From: Atriophallophorus winterbourni | Taxonomy: Eukaryota > Platyhelminthes > Trematoda > Plagiorchiida > Microphallidae | NCBI GenBank assembly: GCA_013407085.1 | Contig: JACCGJ010001293.1 | Location: forward strand, 1-64,000 | Direction of reading: 5' to 3' | DNA: 64,000 nt | Program-made: the position numbers and the translations under genes | Notes under the pieces: generated by a model | Told to the model about the DNA's origin: nothing | The model's database searches: none | Seen by the model: the letters and a program-made list of their open reading frames with translations, nothing else | Shown here: positions 22,387 through 33,912 of the stretch, piece by piece | Position numbering within the stretch: position 1 is the stretch's first letter | Layout: each line of letters opens with the position of its first letter

Positions 22387-23219
22387 CAGCTGACTGCAAA
22401 CAAGCTTCTGGATGTGGGAAAGATGGTTGTAAGGGTAAACATCACCTGCTCTTACATCGTACCGTTCAGCGTGAATACGCAATGAAGATTAATTCGACAA
22501 GCACTCAAAGATGTAGCAGTTTCTTGTCCATCATTGCAGTGAGGGTAGTAGGTCCGAACGGAGTAGTTCTTACGAATGCACTTCTGGATAACGGGTCGGA
22601 TGCGACATTGGTGACGGCTGACTTAGCCGAGGAATTAGGGCTGTCAGGTGCGCCAGCCTATGTTGACGTTACCTCAGTGCATGGTACACGCAAGCAAAAA
22701 ACTGCCATCACGTCATTTGTCATTCAATCTCTGTATGATGGCACCAAATTTGATGTTGATCAGGCGTACGTGATGGATTCTCTTCCCGTTGAAAAGGTGA
22801 CAATTCCCGAAGAATCATTATTGACGCAATTGAGTCACTTATCCGACGTCAAGTTAACTCGCATTCCGGATAAAACGGTTCGTATTTTATTGGGAGTTAA
22901 TGTTCCAGAGGTACACTGGGTATTACAGCAGCGGCTCGGTAAGCCAAAACAACCATTCGCACATTTGACACCATTGGGATGGACAATCATTGGTCCTACG
23001 TCGACAGTTGGGCATAAAGCGTCGATAAATTGCCTCAACATCCAAAGAGACATAAACGAGGACATCTTGAAATTGTTTGAATGTGAATTTTCCGAGAATC
23101 ACGATCGCAGTACACTGTCCATGTCCATACAAGATAAACACATACTATCGATGGCCGAGGATGGCACGCGTTTTTCAAAGTGGACATTACGAAGTACCTA
23201 TTCCTTGGAAATTCGATAA
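22356..23219 (+). CDS. pro: BEL/Pao zinc knuckle and aspartic protease
   Basis: The frame that starts at 22356 opens with CFNCFQANHIAADC, a perfect C-X2-C-X4-H-X4-C knuckle. A second cysteine/histidine cluster (CGKDGCKGKHH) follows, then the retropepsin-like active site ALLDNGSDATLV at about 22580. A DUF1758-type segment with LLGVNVPEVHWVL and PLGWTIIGP follows. It joins gag by a -1 frame change and pol by a +1 change. Programmed frameshifting is possible at the gag border, but I see no classic heptamer in the right frame, so an indel is at least as likely. Confidence 0.8.
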   Translation, partial: CFNCFQANHIAADCKQASGCGKDGCKGKHHLLLHRTVQREYAMKINSTSTQRCSSFLSIIAVRVVGPNGVVLTNALLDNGSDATLVTADLAEELGLSGAPAYVDVTSVHGTRKQKTAITSFVIQSLYDGTKFDVDQAYVMDSLPVEKVTIPEESLLTQLSHLSDVKLTRIPDKTVRILLGVNVPEVHWVLQQRLGKPKQPFAHLTPLGWTIIGPTSTVGHKASINCLNIQRDINEDILKLFECEFSENHDRSTLSMSIQDKHILSMAEDGTRFSKWTLRSTYSLEIR

Positions 23220-26200
23220 GCGTCATGGCCCACGTAACCGTATACTAGCAGAAAAGAGGCTCAGCTATTTAAAGAGTCGATTGCTGAAAGACACGTCGTT
23301 GTTATCAAAATATGACGAAATATTTCGAGATTATCTAAGTAAGGGATACGTGAAAAAGATTTTGCCTGCGGTTAATGAGGGCATTTGCTACATACATCAT
23401 CACCCAGTTTTGAATCCTCGAAAGCCGGATAAGATGAGAATCGTGTTCGATTGTGCGGCGAAGTTTCATGGAACTTCTTTGAACGACTGCATACATCCTG
23501 GTCCTGATTTGACTAACAGCATCACAGGAGTGCTTTTGAGATTTCGCTTGAAGGAGATCGCAATATCAGCTGATATCCAGGAGATGTTTCTTCAAGTCCG
23601 TCTTCCATTAGTTGATCGAGATTCATTTTGTTTTCTCTGGCATACTGACGGAGATCTCAATCGTTCCCCAGAAACATACAAGTTGAATGTTCATCCATTC
23701 GGAGCAACTTCTTCGCCATTCTGTGCGAATTTTGCGTTGCGTAAAGCTGCTGACGATAATGCTGACAAGTTTAGCACGGACACTATATTAGTCGTAAAGA
23801 GGAATTTCTATGTTGACGACTGCTTGGTATCTGTCGATACTTCCGAAGATGCTATTAAACTGGCCGATGAACTCCGAAAGTTATTGCAACTTGGTGGGTT
23901 TCGTTTACATAAATGGGTTAGCAATAATGTATCGGTACTGGAAAGTATACCCGCATCAGAAAGAGCAATACACCCAGGTGATTTAAATATAGCAGATTCA
24001 AGTTTACAACACACTTTGGGTCTATGTTGGTCCGTTGGCAGAGATCTATTCAGATTTGTCGTCAATATTCCTCCTCGTCCTATATCCCGCCGTGGCATAC
24101 TATCATGTATCGCATCATTGTATGATCCCTTGGGGTTTGTTGCGCCTATTTTACTAAAGCCGAAAAGATTGTTACAAACATTATGCAAGAAAGGACATAG
24201 TTGGGACGAGGAGCTGATTGGTGTTGAAAGGAGAACTTGGGAAATCTGGAAAGAAGAGATACAACTCGTGAAGTCGTTGGAGATTCCGCGATGCATAAAA
24301 CCGTCTGGGTTTAACTGTGAACATATGTCTCTTCATATTTTCTCCGATGCATCGGAGGTTGGTTATGGATCAGTAGCGTACGTGCGATATTCATCTACAG
24401 AAGTAAAACCGTATTGCAGTTTTGTGCTGGGGAAAGCGCGTGTTTGTCCTCTCAAACCTATTACTATTCCCAGGCTCGAATTACAGGCGGCGGTCCTTTC
24501 AGTTAAAATGTTGCGAAACATATATGATGAACTTGGCTGGGATAATTTGAAGACTTACCTTTGGACTGATTCAACCATTGTTTTGTTCTATATTCACAAT
24601 ACTGAATCCCGATTCCAAACGTTTGTGGCTAATCGCATCGGTTTCATCCGTGAGCACACGGAGCCAACACAATGGAGACATATATCGTCTAACGATAACC
24701 CGGCAGATATTGGCTCTCGTGGTATTGACGCTCGAGAATTTCATTTGCTTGATCGATGGCTGTACGGTCCAGGTTTTCTATTGACTGATGAACATGATTG
24801 GCCTGCATATCGCCCGAGTGGCTTATCGCTTGCTGACAAACATCTCGAGTTTAAAAGAAAAACCGTTACATTAGCGACTGTATCGACTCTACCCCCATTC
24901 GATAAGCTTCTCTGTTACTATTCATCATGGAACAAGCTCATGTGTGCCGTTGCGTGGCTACGCCGATTTCAACTATACATCTTGCGTAGAATTGACACAG
25001 CATTTACTATTAATTTAAAAGTTGGCGCATTAACATTGGACGAACTTCAAGAAGCTGAATACTATATCTTGCGCTATGTTCAAGGTTTGTGTTTCGCAGA
25101 AGAGCTAAAGGCACTGCAAGGAATGTCCGAGAAGCACATCACCAATATTTTGAAATCATCACAGTTGCGTAAACTAAACCCCATTTTGAAGAGAGATCTG
25201 TTGTGTGTTGGAGGCCGACTCGGAAGTGCTGCAATTGAACCCCAATGCATGCATCCCATCATACTACCCTCTAAACATCCCGTGACTACTATTCTTGTAC
25301 GATACATTCATGAAGCGGAAGGTCATATGGGTGTTAATTGTGTTTTAGCCGCATCACGACGAAAATACTGGATACTGCGAGGTGCTTCTGTGGTGAAGGG
25401 TATTCTGCGTAAATGCATCTCGTGCAGAATGCGATCCGCAAAACCGTCTGAACAAATTATGGCAGATTTACCGGAATGCCGATTGACACCTGGCTATGCC
25501 TTTGAGGCAACTGGAGTTGACATTTTCGGTCCGTTTTTGGTACGAGAAGGGCGTGTTAACAGAAAACGATATGGATGCATTTTTACCTGTCTGAAAACAC
25601 GTGCAGTTCATTTAGAATTTACGTATTCCTTATCAATTGATTCATTTCTGATGGCGTTATCCCGTTTTATTAATCGACGTGGCCCCCCTAATTATATGTT
25701 CAGTGACAGAGGCAGCAATTTCGTTGGGGCAGAGCATGAACTGAGACGTTTTTCAAATGAACTTGACGATACCAAAGTTCACAAGAGTCTGTTGAACAAA
25801 GGGATCGAGTGGAAATTTAACCCTCCCTATAGTAGTCACCGCGGAGGAATTTGGGAGCGGCAGATCAGATCCGTACGCCGTATTTTGAGTGCAGTTTCAC
25901 GGGAACAAGTCTTAACAGACGAATCCTTAATGACCTTTTTGAGCGAAGTGGAACGAATACTGAACAATCGGCCGATTGTACCGTTGTATGATGATCCGGA
26001 CCAACCGATTGCGTTGACCCCAAATCACCTGTTACTGGGCCGTGAACACGGCAGTGTGTTAGATGACTGCCTAAACCTCAGGGATCGGTATACGAAGCGC
26101 TGGCGACAAGCCCAAGTACTTGCAAACGCGTTTTGGCGTCGTTGGTTGATAGAATATTTACCATTGTTACAAGTGAGGCATAAATGGATGCGTCTGCGAA

Positions 26201-26394
26201 GAGAATTTGCTGTTGGCGACTATGTTCTTTACCAAAACGAAAGTGCGTCGCGCGGTTCGTGGAAGAAAGCGATCGTGTCTGAGACTCTACTCGGTGCTGA
26301 TGGTCATGTACGGGAAGTTTTGTTACGCACCGCAGACGGGGAGCTTAAAAGAGATATACGCCGTGTGTGGTTATTGGAAGGTGATGGAGAGTGA
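23077..26394 (+). CDS. pol: BEL/Pao Pol: reverse transcriptase, RNase H, integrase, DUF5641
   Basis: 1105 codons. Real homology begins at about codon 30 (HYEVPIPWK), after a run of T at 23171-23175 where one extra T explains the break from the protease frame. RT: D166 in SADIQEMF and YVDD at 245-248. RNase H: D424 in FSDASEVGYGS and the WTDS block. Integrase: an H-H-C-C zinc-binding part (HEAEGHMG, CISCRM), then D815 (GVDIFGPF), D877 (FSDRGSNF) and E927 (GGIWERQ). The C-terminal 100 residues (WRQAQVLANAFWRRW to RRVWLLE) are the DUF5641 domain of Pao integrases. All catalytic residues are present, so the enzyme may be active. Confidence 0.92.
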   Translation: MNVNFPRITIAVHCPCPYKINTYYRWPRMARVFQSGHYEVPIPWKFDKRHGPRNRILAEKRLSYLKSRLLKDTSLLSKYDEIFRDYLSKGYVKKILPAVNEGICYIHHHPVLNPRKPDKMRIVFDCAAKFHGTSLNDCIHPGPDLTNSITGVLLRFRLKEIAISADIQEMFLQVRLPLVDRDSFCFLWHTDGDLNRSPETYKLNVHPFGATSSPFCANFALRKAADDNADKFSTDTILVVKRNFYVDDCLVSVDTSEDAIKLADELRKLLQLGGFRLHKWVSNNVSVLESIPASERAIHPGDLNIADSSLQHTLGLCWSVGRDLFRFVVNIPPRPISRRGILSCIASLYDPLGFVAPILLKPKRLLQTLCKKGHSWDEELIGVERRTWEIWKEEIQLVKSLEIPRCIKPSGFNCEHMSLHIFSDASEVGYGSVAYVRYSSTEVKPYCSFVLGKARVCPLKPITIPRLELQAAVLSVKMLRNIYDELGWDNLKTYLWTDSTIVLFYIHNTESRFQTFVANRIGFIREHTEPTQWRHISSNDNPADIGSRGIDAREFHLLDRWLYGPGFLLTDEHDWPAYRPSGLSLADKHLEFKRKTVTLATVSTLPPFDKLLCYYSSWNKLMCAVAWLRRFQLYILRRIDTAFTINLKVGALTLDELQEAEYYILRYVQGLCFAEELKALQGMSEKHITNILKSSQLRKLNPILKRDLLCVGGRLGSAAIEPQCMHPIILPSKHPVTTILVRYIHEAEGHMGVNCVLAASRRKYWILRGASVVKGILRKCISCRMRSAKPSEQIMADLPECRLTPGYAFEATGVDIFGPFLVREGRVNRKRYGCIFTCLKTRAVHLEFTYSLSIDSFLMALSRFINRRGPPNYMFSDRGSNFVGAEHELRRFSNELDDTKVHKSLLNKGIEWKFNPPYSSHRGGIWERQIRSVRRILSAVSREQVLTDESLMTFLSEVERILNNRPIVPLYDDPDQPIALTPNHLLLGREHGSVLDDCLNLRDRYTKRWRQAQVLANAFWRRWLIEYLPLLQVRHKWMRLRREFAVGDYVLYQNESASRGSWKKAIVSETLLGADGHVREVLLRTADGELKRDIRRVWLLEGDGE

Positions 26395-26431
26395 TAGTTG
26401 TTAGAAAGCCGAGGTGGCTTTGGGGGGGCGG

Positions 26432-26801
26432 TGTTGATTCTTTTTACCTTCCCACCTACACTTCAATTTTTATGTGTATTTGTATTCCAAAATATCGTTG
26501 TTTTCGCTTGTTCCCTCTATTTTGTTTTACTCTTTCACCTTGAATAATTTGACTCCATTTTGACCGCGCCATTTTTTGTTTGGACTCGTGTGCGTAACGT
26601 GATACGTGCTCGATACTGTTTTTGACATTGACCCGGATCTAACCCGGTTAACCCAATATTTGAGGTATGTTTTTCAGTTATTTTGATTGCCTCAATATAG
26701 TACCGCTTTTGTTGACAAATCTTCGTTGGTTCTGAAATACCTGGGATTTTGCGCGTAACTCCATATTGGGGAATTCCTTGATTCTCAATAAGATCACAAC
26801 A
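26432..26801 (+). repeat. LTR 4, 3' LTR of the full-length element, divergent U3
   Basis: It starts TGTTG after the G-rich polypurine tract. The first about 150 bases do not match LTRs 1-3. From about 26585 (GACTCGTGTGCGTAAC) on, the sequence is nearly identical to them, including the intron-like segment 26665-26700 (36 nt). The end (CACAACA) differs slightly, so the last bases are approximate. Confidence 0.85.
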
Positions 26802-27285
26802 AGTGACTAACCAAACCCAACACTACGCGTAGCAAGAACAAAGGCAGGTTGTTCAGACAAAGAGCTTTAGCGTCTCTGACCAAAAAGCCATTAGGCTGCC
26901 GCTCTTGTGCAAAATGGACCAATCAAAATCGAGAATCATGAATTATAATGAGTTATAAGTTTTAATGAGTTTCTGATGAAAATAATAATAGTTCCTCAAC
27001 AGCTTTCATACCATAACCGGTTGCTTAATCTTACACAACCTGCCTCCCACCACAGTTTTCATGGTTTATACGAAAGTGAAAGAATGAAATTTAAACAGCT
27101 AGCGGCAACTGATAGCTACCTGCCTGTTCGTCATATCTCATCTAATGAATCTGCGTTGCAGGCTGCGGAATTAGATTAGCCGGCTTTATTTTTTCCTGTG
27201 CGAGCCAATAACTTGATGCGTTTAGTACAATTGATCATTATCTCGCTTTGACGTTTAATCAAACTTGTAAATCCAAGGTTGTCAC
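26802..27285. other. No gene recognised
   Basis: Flank between the LTR array and a LINE copy. The open frame 26976-27179 has no recognisable domain. Confidence 0.5.
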
Positions 27286-28620
27286 GGCCGGGGCGGTTTT
27301 GGGGAAAGCTCCCAAATCAAAAAATGCTCCAATGGCCAGCGTCTCATATAGCCTCTGACAACCAAGTCCAGCTCCTGGCCTGCACGCGTGGTCCTGTGTG
27401 ACCCGGCGGAACTGCTTCTACTGACAGGAGAAAGGGCGAAGGCGGCTGACTGGCGCCTCAAAACCAGCATGCTTCGGGCAGGTGGAGCTCGTTAGTCCAT
27501 GAAGGCGCCCCACATAGGGGAAGGAAAACCCTTATCTTAAACCTCAACTGCCTTGTGGCTACATCCAATCATGTAAAAGGCTTCAGGAGTCAACCTCGAG
27601 GAAAAATCCGGAGCCGGAGTCCCGTTAGGCAGTCCGAAGTTTATTCAACTTCGTCCTGCCAGCTCCTGCGACGGCATCGTTGTCCAAACGTATCAGCCTA
27701 GCTGTTTCTTTGGTTCCAATGGTGCCGTGGAGAGGGAGCACTTGCTGCATGGGCAACAGCTAGTAATCCATATTGAACTGCCCTGGCGTACATCACAACG
27801 CACAAATGGAGAGGACACTCCATTCCGCTTCTACGGAAAATAACACGGGAAGCAGCAGATACCGGTTAAAAGCTATGGCTCGACTGGCGTAGAGCTAAGC
27901 GCCTGGGGCTGCTTTCGACGGTGGGAGAGACTTCCAGATCTCATTGGACGGCTACCGCCCGCCTCAAGCTGGGCAGCCCCCAGTCAATAAGGTGCCGTCT
28001 CGCCACGGTCTGCTATCCTCATTGGGTGCATGGGGATTAAGAATCAACCGACAAGCAGACTGTATTTTTCCGCACCAGCGAATCGAAATACCAAACAACA
28101 ATTGTCAGTTCTGAAACTTGGAACCTGGAACGTCCGGTCCATGCTTCCAGGATTTCATGACGACGTCTCGAATATCACAGGCGTTAGAAAGTCCGCCGTG
28201 ATTAACAACGAGCTAAAGAGGCTGAATGTCGCCGTGGCTGCCCTACAAGAGACGCGCTTACCAGACACTGGTAAGCTAACAGAAAGTGATTACACATTCT
28301 TTTGGAAAGGAAGAGTTTACGATGAGCATCGACTGCATGGAGTTGTGTTTGCAGTGCGAAACGACATATTAAAAGCAACAGAACCGAGCAGCAGCGGGAG
28401 CGAATTGTTTTTGGACTTTAAATCTTAGGTGCATTACTGGTACCATTAAGTTGGTCAACGTTTATGCACCGGCGCTCTCTGTGACGCCTGCTGAAAAAGA
28501 CGCTTTTTATCATAACATCACAGCCGTCCTAAAAAACGTGCCACAGAAAAACTGTGCAGTGGTATTGGGTGATTTCAATGCGTTACAAGTCTACGTTACA
28601 AGCAGCCCTAAACACTTGGC
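27286..28620 (+). mobile_element. LINE fragment, 5' UTR and endonuclease start (RTE-like), copy 2
   Basis: The 5' about 740 bases carry the block also found in the short retroposon family A (GACAACCAAGTCCAG, CTTCGGGCAGGTGGAGCTC). The endonuclease follows. It is cut off right after GDFNA at about 28600, so the 3' part with the RT is missing. That is unusual, since LINE copies are normally cut at the 5' end. It is an inverted partner of 1-1290. Confidence 0.8.
28030..28600 (+). pseudogene. LINE AP-like endonuclease, N-terminal part, frameshifted
   Basis: The frame 28030-28428 (MGIKNQPTS start) shows LGTWNVRSM, INNELKRLNV, ALQETRLPD and YTFFWKGR...HGVVFAV. It stops after LDFKS because of a one-base shift near a run of T (about 28408). 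The correct frame resumes through LRCITGTIKLVNVYAPAL to VVLGDFNA, where homology ends. The last residues up to 28723 are unrelated sequence. The catalytic N, E and D/N positions are visible. Inactive. Confidence 0.75.
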
Positions 28621-28739
28621 TAAACTCTTAGTTCCAGAATTAGACCCGCCTGGTCTAAAAGGACCACGCAAACAGACCAGATACTGGACCTGGTTGTCAG
28701 AGAATACGTTAAACGCAATATAAAAAACTTTTTAATGGA

Positions 28740-30925
28740 AGATTATCCTCAAAAGCGCTCTGGCTATAGAAACCTCGACAAATAATAATATAGTAATAAG
28801 TATTCATCTATCTTAATCCTTGAACCATTTTTCATTGAGAGCATCCAGCTGACTACTTAATGCTCCGAGCAGCATTGGATTGATATCATCTTAGACAGAA
28901 ACGTCTCTACGTAGTGCAACATTGTTCAAAATATCTTTTCGCTAAAGCTGCTATGAATGCGACTGACACAAACAAACCGTGAACGAATTTGCACAATGTC
29001 GTTTTTGTGTTGTCGAAGTGTCGACAAAAGTGATTCTTGAGGCGACATCAATATTGCATTGTTAAAAGGAATCTCTGTCTTTATATGCATTAAATTTTAA
29101 GAAATTTTTTTAGCGGAATCTTGGATAAAGGGCATGTCTATTTGCTAGATTATTCCAGTAACCACCCAGTTACTAAACGTATTTGATAAGCGAAACCATC
29201 TTGGTCATATGGGGCACATCGTTTTTTGATAAACATGATTGCATCACGCAAGAATTAGCCAGTTTTAATAAAAGGGTCATAGGTCAATTTTGCGGACGCC
29301 TCGGCTACAATTTGAAGGGGGAATGTGAATGAGCAAATCATCCGTTGCTTGTTGGTCATATATTCTGTAGTTGTTGCTAGGAGGAAAGCTTTCGTTTGTG
29401 GCACTGAGATTTAATAATAAACTCTAGTTGTCTGTTAAATAAACAACATGCATGCCAACTCCAATTTTATGCCGGACGTTAAAAACTCAAATACTTTCTT
29501 CAACAATGCTTTATTGACCAATGGTACCCAAATTCAATTCCGAAAACTGAATGATGGGGGTGAAGAGTTCCAGTTGTTAACAATGACTGAATAAAAATAT
29601 TGCTTGTTACCAAACTCCAGCCATTGTTACCAATATGCGATTTGACACAATACCATAAAAAGTCCAATTGACATGCAGCTTAAATATAATGTTTATATAT
29701 CATTTTATTCTGCTGGACTATTGAATGTATCCGACTAAATGTTTGTTTATAGTTTCCTGGTAAATAGATTTTTTCTGATTAGTGGCAAAGATTCTAAATT
29801 TGAGAGAATTTCTCGAAGCTTTTTTAACTCAATATAAAATATTTGGTCATCTGGAAAAAACGAAAATTTTTGTTGACGCTAATTTTTTAAGGAAAATAAG
29901 AAAACAAACTGGTGAAGACAGTTTTAATTGGCTAAAGACATTCGGTGCACAGTATTACTCGATACTACTTCGAGCTAACCATAAAAGTGTTATTTCTGTC
30001 GACACCAATGACAATTAATGTGGTGAACTTGGTCGAAATGGCAAATAAGAGAAACAAATGTATTCTAACAGACCAAACAATAGTTCAAACGAACTACAGC
30101 GAAAAAATGAATTGCACAGCAAACCTACAGCGAATGCACTACAGGAATTTAATATTTGTGAAATGAGGTTCGACGGGAATTGTGAACTTTTATTTATCTC
30201 CTTAAGATCAGCAACTATTCTGATGTTCATTTTGAGGTTAAACGTATGAGAAATTCCGATGATTTCGCGATTATAATTAAGGCGTTTCGGGTCACAGGAT
30301 AGCCGAACTGATTTACTTGTTAACGGTTCGCCAAAGTGCTATAGGCTCCTGAAGTTTGAAACAATGCTCATTCACTTGTATAGAAACAATCTCTACCGCT
30401 ACCATTCACATGATTTTAACGTTCACTGCATTTGAAAATGGTGAACAGCTTTAAGGCGGTTGTGAATATCAATCGACTGTTATATTAACCAGTGCGTATT
30501 TCCGAATGCGAAAATGACGCTTCCTTAACTGAAAGAAATCATCATGTACAAACCTTCCTGCATCTTTAATACGGTTAAAATGTTGGGTTTTTTTATATGG
30601 TAGTGTTTATAATGCCGATTCAATTTACATTGCTTTAATTGGTAATTATTTCCCTGGGATTTTACTAAAAAACGATGACTAAATGGGTCTAGAACATAGG
30701 TTAATGATTTCGATTTAGAATACAAGAAGAGAAGTGCCTAAAGCTTTCACTAATTACAGTGAGCTTCCTAGTTGCTTTGCTCATTATATTCACACGAGGG
30801 TTTGGTATAAATAATAACGATGATTTGGGTTGTGGGTTCACGGTATTGTCCTGGTTTCCAGACTGATAAGAAAACGGTCATAGTGATAGCGATCGTAGTT
30901 ATTTTCAGTACAAATTTTATAAGTG
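28740..30925. other. No gene recognised; one unassigned ORF at 29782-30018
   Basis: AT-rich. The 78-codon frame at 29782 (from a TTG-like start, NLREFLEAFL to SVDTNDN) has plausible amino-acid composition but no domain I know, no paralogue in the window and no supporting splice context. A weak LINE trace on the minus strand near 28800-28920 (SSQLDALNEKW) was seen. Confidence 0.4.
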
Positions 30926-31543
30926 TGCTCGATCGGCGTATTAATATTATGTACTCAATCCGTCAGTGCTGAAGCATTAGGCTGTCGTAACTCGATTCAA
31001 ACTCGCAGGAAGCTCATTAGCAGACAAAAATAATGGATTTCTGTATTTCCATTGCACGCACACTTTCGTCATTATTCCTGAATCTATCGTGCCTTCTGCT
31101 CCACTAGACCGATTGATCCAAACTCTGGAAGGCTGGTAAGTCAATTTCAAAATTCAGCACGTGACCGTCACGTGCATCACGTGGTTTTCAAAATCAGCTG
31201 GTCGAGTCGACGAGTGGGACAAATATCGATCGGAAGCGGACACCTGAACTGAACCTGCCATGCAAGCAGAAAGAGAAAAGAAATTTCGTGTATGAAATGT
31301 TATCATTGATTCTAATAACAGATGGTAGCAGACACATACATTCGTTATACTACTAGCTCTAATGATTACAACCGATTTCCTCGAAAATATTAAGAAAAAT
31401 GTGAAAGACAATGGTCGTTTGATAGTGGTCTGAAAAGTTCGAATGATCGTATACTTATAATCAGTGACGAAGTGAGCAAAACGTAAACAAAAAAATATAA
31501 TGTGATGAGCATTTATAAGCGATAATTTCATTGAATATATATA

Positions 31544-31583
<40 letters not shown>

Positions 31584-33560
31584 CGGCAGATTTCAATATA
31601 TGACGAATTACAAAACATTTCGAAGGAAAAATCTTTGAAGACAGAATAGCTCTATATGCTTATATTTATAATATCTGCAATAAATTCGATCAAGATAAAT
31701 TCAAATTTTAAAGATTTGATTGTCCAAAAGCCCATAGATTTTAGATTATAGATTATAAATATAGGGAATGCAAAAAAGAACAAAGTTGTTTTATCAATAT
31801 GTAAAGGCGGCTTGTGTGTTCAGGTACCAGGATGGATTTGATCCGCATATACTTGTCAAGTTCAGCATTGAACATTTTCAAGCTTGAAGCACAAATGATA
31901 TGGTGGGGCAGAGATTTCCATATAAGATAAACTCGGCAAGCAAAGAAGAATCTTCGACAATTTGATCGAGAGTGTGGAATAATTAACTTTTAGCTATGAG
32001 ATCTGCTGCCACATGCTTTTTGCCGATGAAACATGTGTTCAAGTGGGTGATCCACTGTATGCAGAAAGTTGAACAGCAATTTCAAGTCACCGATGTCACG
32101 ACGGTACGAAAAGTCAATTAGGTTCGGAGTTGCAATTCTCTCCTCGAATAGCCTGTTGTATAGTCCGGTCTACAGTTGTAGCCTGGTGGTATACACGTTG
32201 CAGCACGTCCGTGTCCTTTTGTAAACATTTAGACCATTCTGGAACAGCTTACTTCATTGTTGACCATTATAGGTGCTAATCATCCGTTAGCGTACCTGCT
32301 TTGTAAAACTAGCAATGATCCTTCTGAGCATTGTTTAGTTTTGACAGGACGTTTGTACTTCACAGAGCACTGCTATGAATACATCAAGTTACTGGTAATC
32401 CTCGCGCACAGTTCTTTCTCTTCCGTAAACCATGAAGTTGCTCAGATCCTAGAGAGTATTTGAATTCGAAGGATTTACCGACATTCAACATTCAACATAT
32501 TTTGATGTTGAGTTGGAGGCAGTTTCATGAGGACCACGTGTAAATGACGAAACTTTTGTGTAACATTCATTCCTATTTTCTATCTAAACAATTTGATTCT
32601 TCTTAATTCTTCACAATTTTTATCTTCCAAAGTTTTGTGTATGCAATTTCGTTATTGTCCTATCACTTTTACATCCCATTTTTGTTTTATTGAACTAAGT
32701 CATATATTGCTCGACATCCATTGAATTCCACATCTTTTTGCACGTGGTATTTGGAGAAAACAGAGACAATTGTTCACCATTGTATTATCTAACTTCTCAG
32801 CATTGACTGAATTTATTGCTTGTTATTTGGAACATTTGATCACTTTTGTCTCATCATTTTTACAACCCGTTAGAGTTTAGATCTGTATCGACTAAAGTCG
32901 TTGGTTAACGCGTAGACCGTCCGTTTCATAGTTCGACAAATTCAGAACTACGATTCGGATATACTCCCCTACTGTAATTGACAGTTACGATAACAATAAT
33001 ACAAACCTCAACGTACTGGATCGTAACAGGCAAAACAAAAGGAGCCAAAATACTCCAAAAAAACAATTTAATACAATATCAAAGACGGCCTGAGATATAA
33101 AAATGTACACAATTGATTTACCAAAATTGCTGTCCAAAATGTCTCTATCAAGAATACAAGACACACACAATTGATGTCAAAATCCAAGCAAATTACAAGT
33201 GCTCATAATGGCAACCAAATTCAACAATGACCGACAGATTATTCAAACAAATGGGTCACCAAACATGTGAAAGGAAAAGATTTACAATAACAAAAATTAA
33301 TTATAAAAAGTAAGGTTAAACATCTAAAATCTGTAGAAACAGTAAACAAAACCATATTCAAGTCTCTAAACATCAATTTTGTATATAGGTCGAAAGCAAT
33401 AAGCAAAAGGAAGAATTTCAAAGCTACATGACTCTTAGCATGACACTTACACCTGCAGTTAGACACATCGGATCAGTTCCCGTCTTTGCAAATCGGAGTT
33501 ATAAATCCACTTTTCCAGTCAGTAGGAACCTTGCTACAACTCAGTGACATGTTGAAATAT
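30926..33560 (-). mobile_element. Decayed CR1-like LINE, composite unit copy 1
   Basis: On the minus strand, near 33560-33450 the text VPTDWKSGFITPICKDG is an RT block. Near 32130-31780 RRDIGDLKLLFNFLHTVDHP and SNCRRFFFACRVYLIWKSLP are the C-terminal thumb region. 30926-31530 holds a downstream non-coding part. Many stops break it. The same blocks occur in the same order at 42625-46220. Stretches of 32250-32510 also match 45215-45420. Confidence 0.7.
31537..31583. repeat. TA microsatellite
   Basis: Alternating TA with a single break, self-complementary. Confidence 0.95.
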
Positions 33561-33912
33561 TCAGAGAGTGGTGAGAATAGAGCATTGGGCAATTTTCTAG
33601 GATGAACCGTGTTATGTAATCAGTATTTTGATGTAAATCCATGGGAGTCATCGGTTTCTTCTTTGACATTATTTCCAAATTAAAATTTGGTATGTTTCGC
33701 TTTATTTTGTCCGATATAACATGACACACATGTTATTACGTCATCCCTGAGAACAGAGCCAATCGGGTGACAAATTAGATAATGTGCTGGACCAACTGCG
33801 CTTATTGGACGATCAAAGGTCAATAGTGCAATAAAGTTCAAGCACACGCGCGTTCCAACACAATTGAACTTTTTAAACCGCAGAAAAGGATCGCATCTTT
33901 GAAAAAGGCTAA

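Larger units (their letters stand above)
20949..26801 (+). mobile_element. BEL/Pao LTR retrotransposon, internal region and 3' LTR
   Basis: Gag, protease, reverse transcriptase, RNase H, integrase and a C-terminal DUF5641-like domain occur in the order fixed for BEL/Pao elements. The coding region is interrupted only by two single-base-type frameshifts, at about 22350 and 23170. This suggests young age, or an intact element with sequencing errors. No convincing primer-binding site was recognised after LTR 3 (the sequence begins GTACTCAAATATT). Confidence 0.9.

Noticed and set aside
17716..26806. Target-site duplication of the LTR array
   Set aside because: The five bases on each side (gagga and agtga) do not match.
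29782..30018. 78-codon frame as a gene
   Set aside because: Non-ATG start, no domain, no splice support; left as unassigned.
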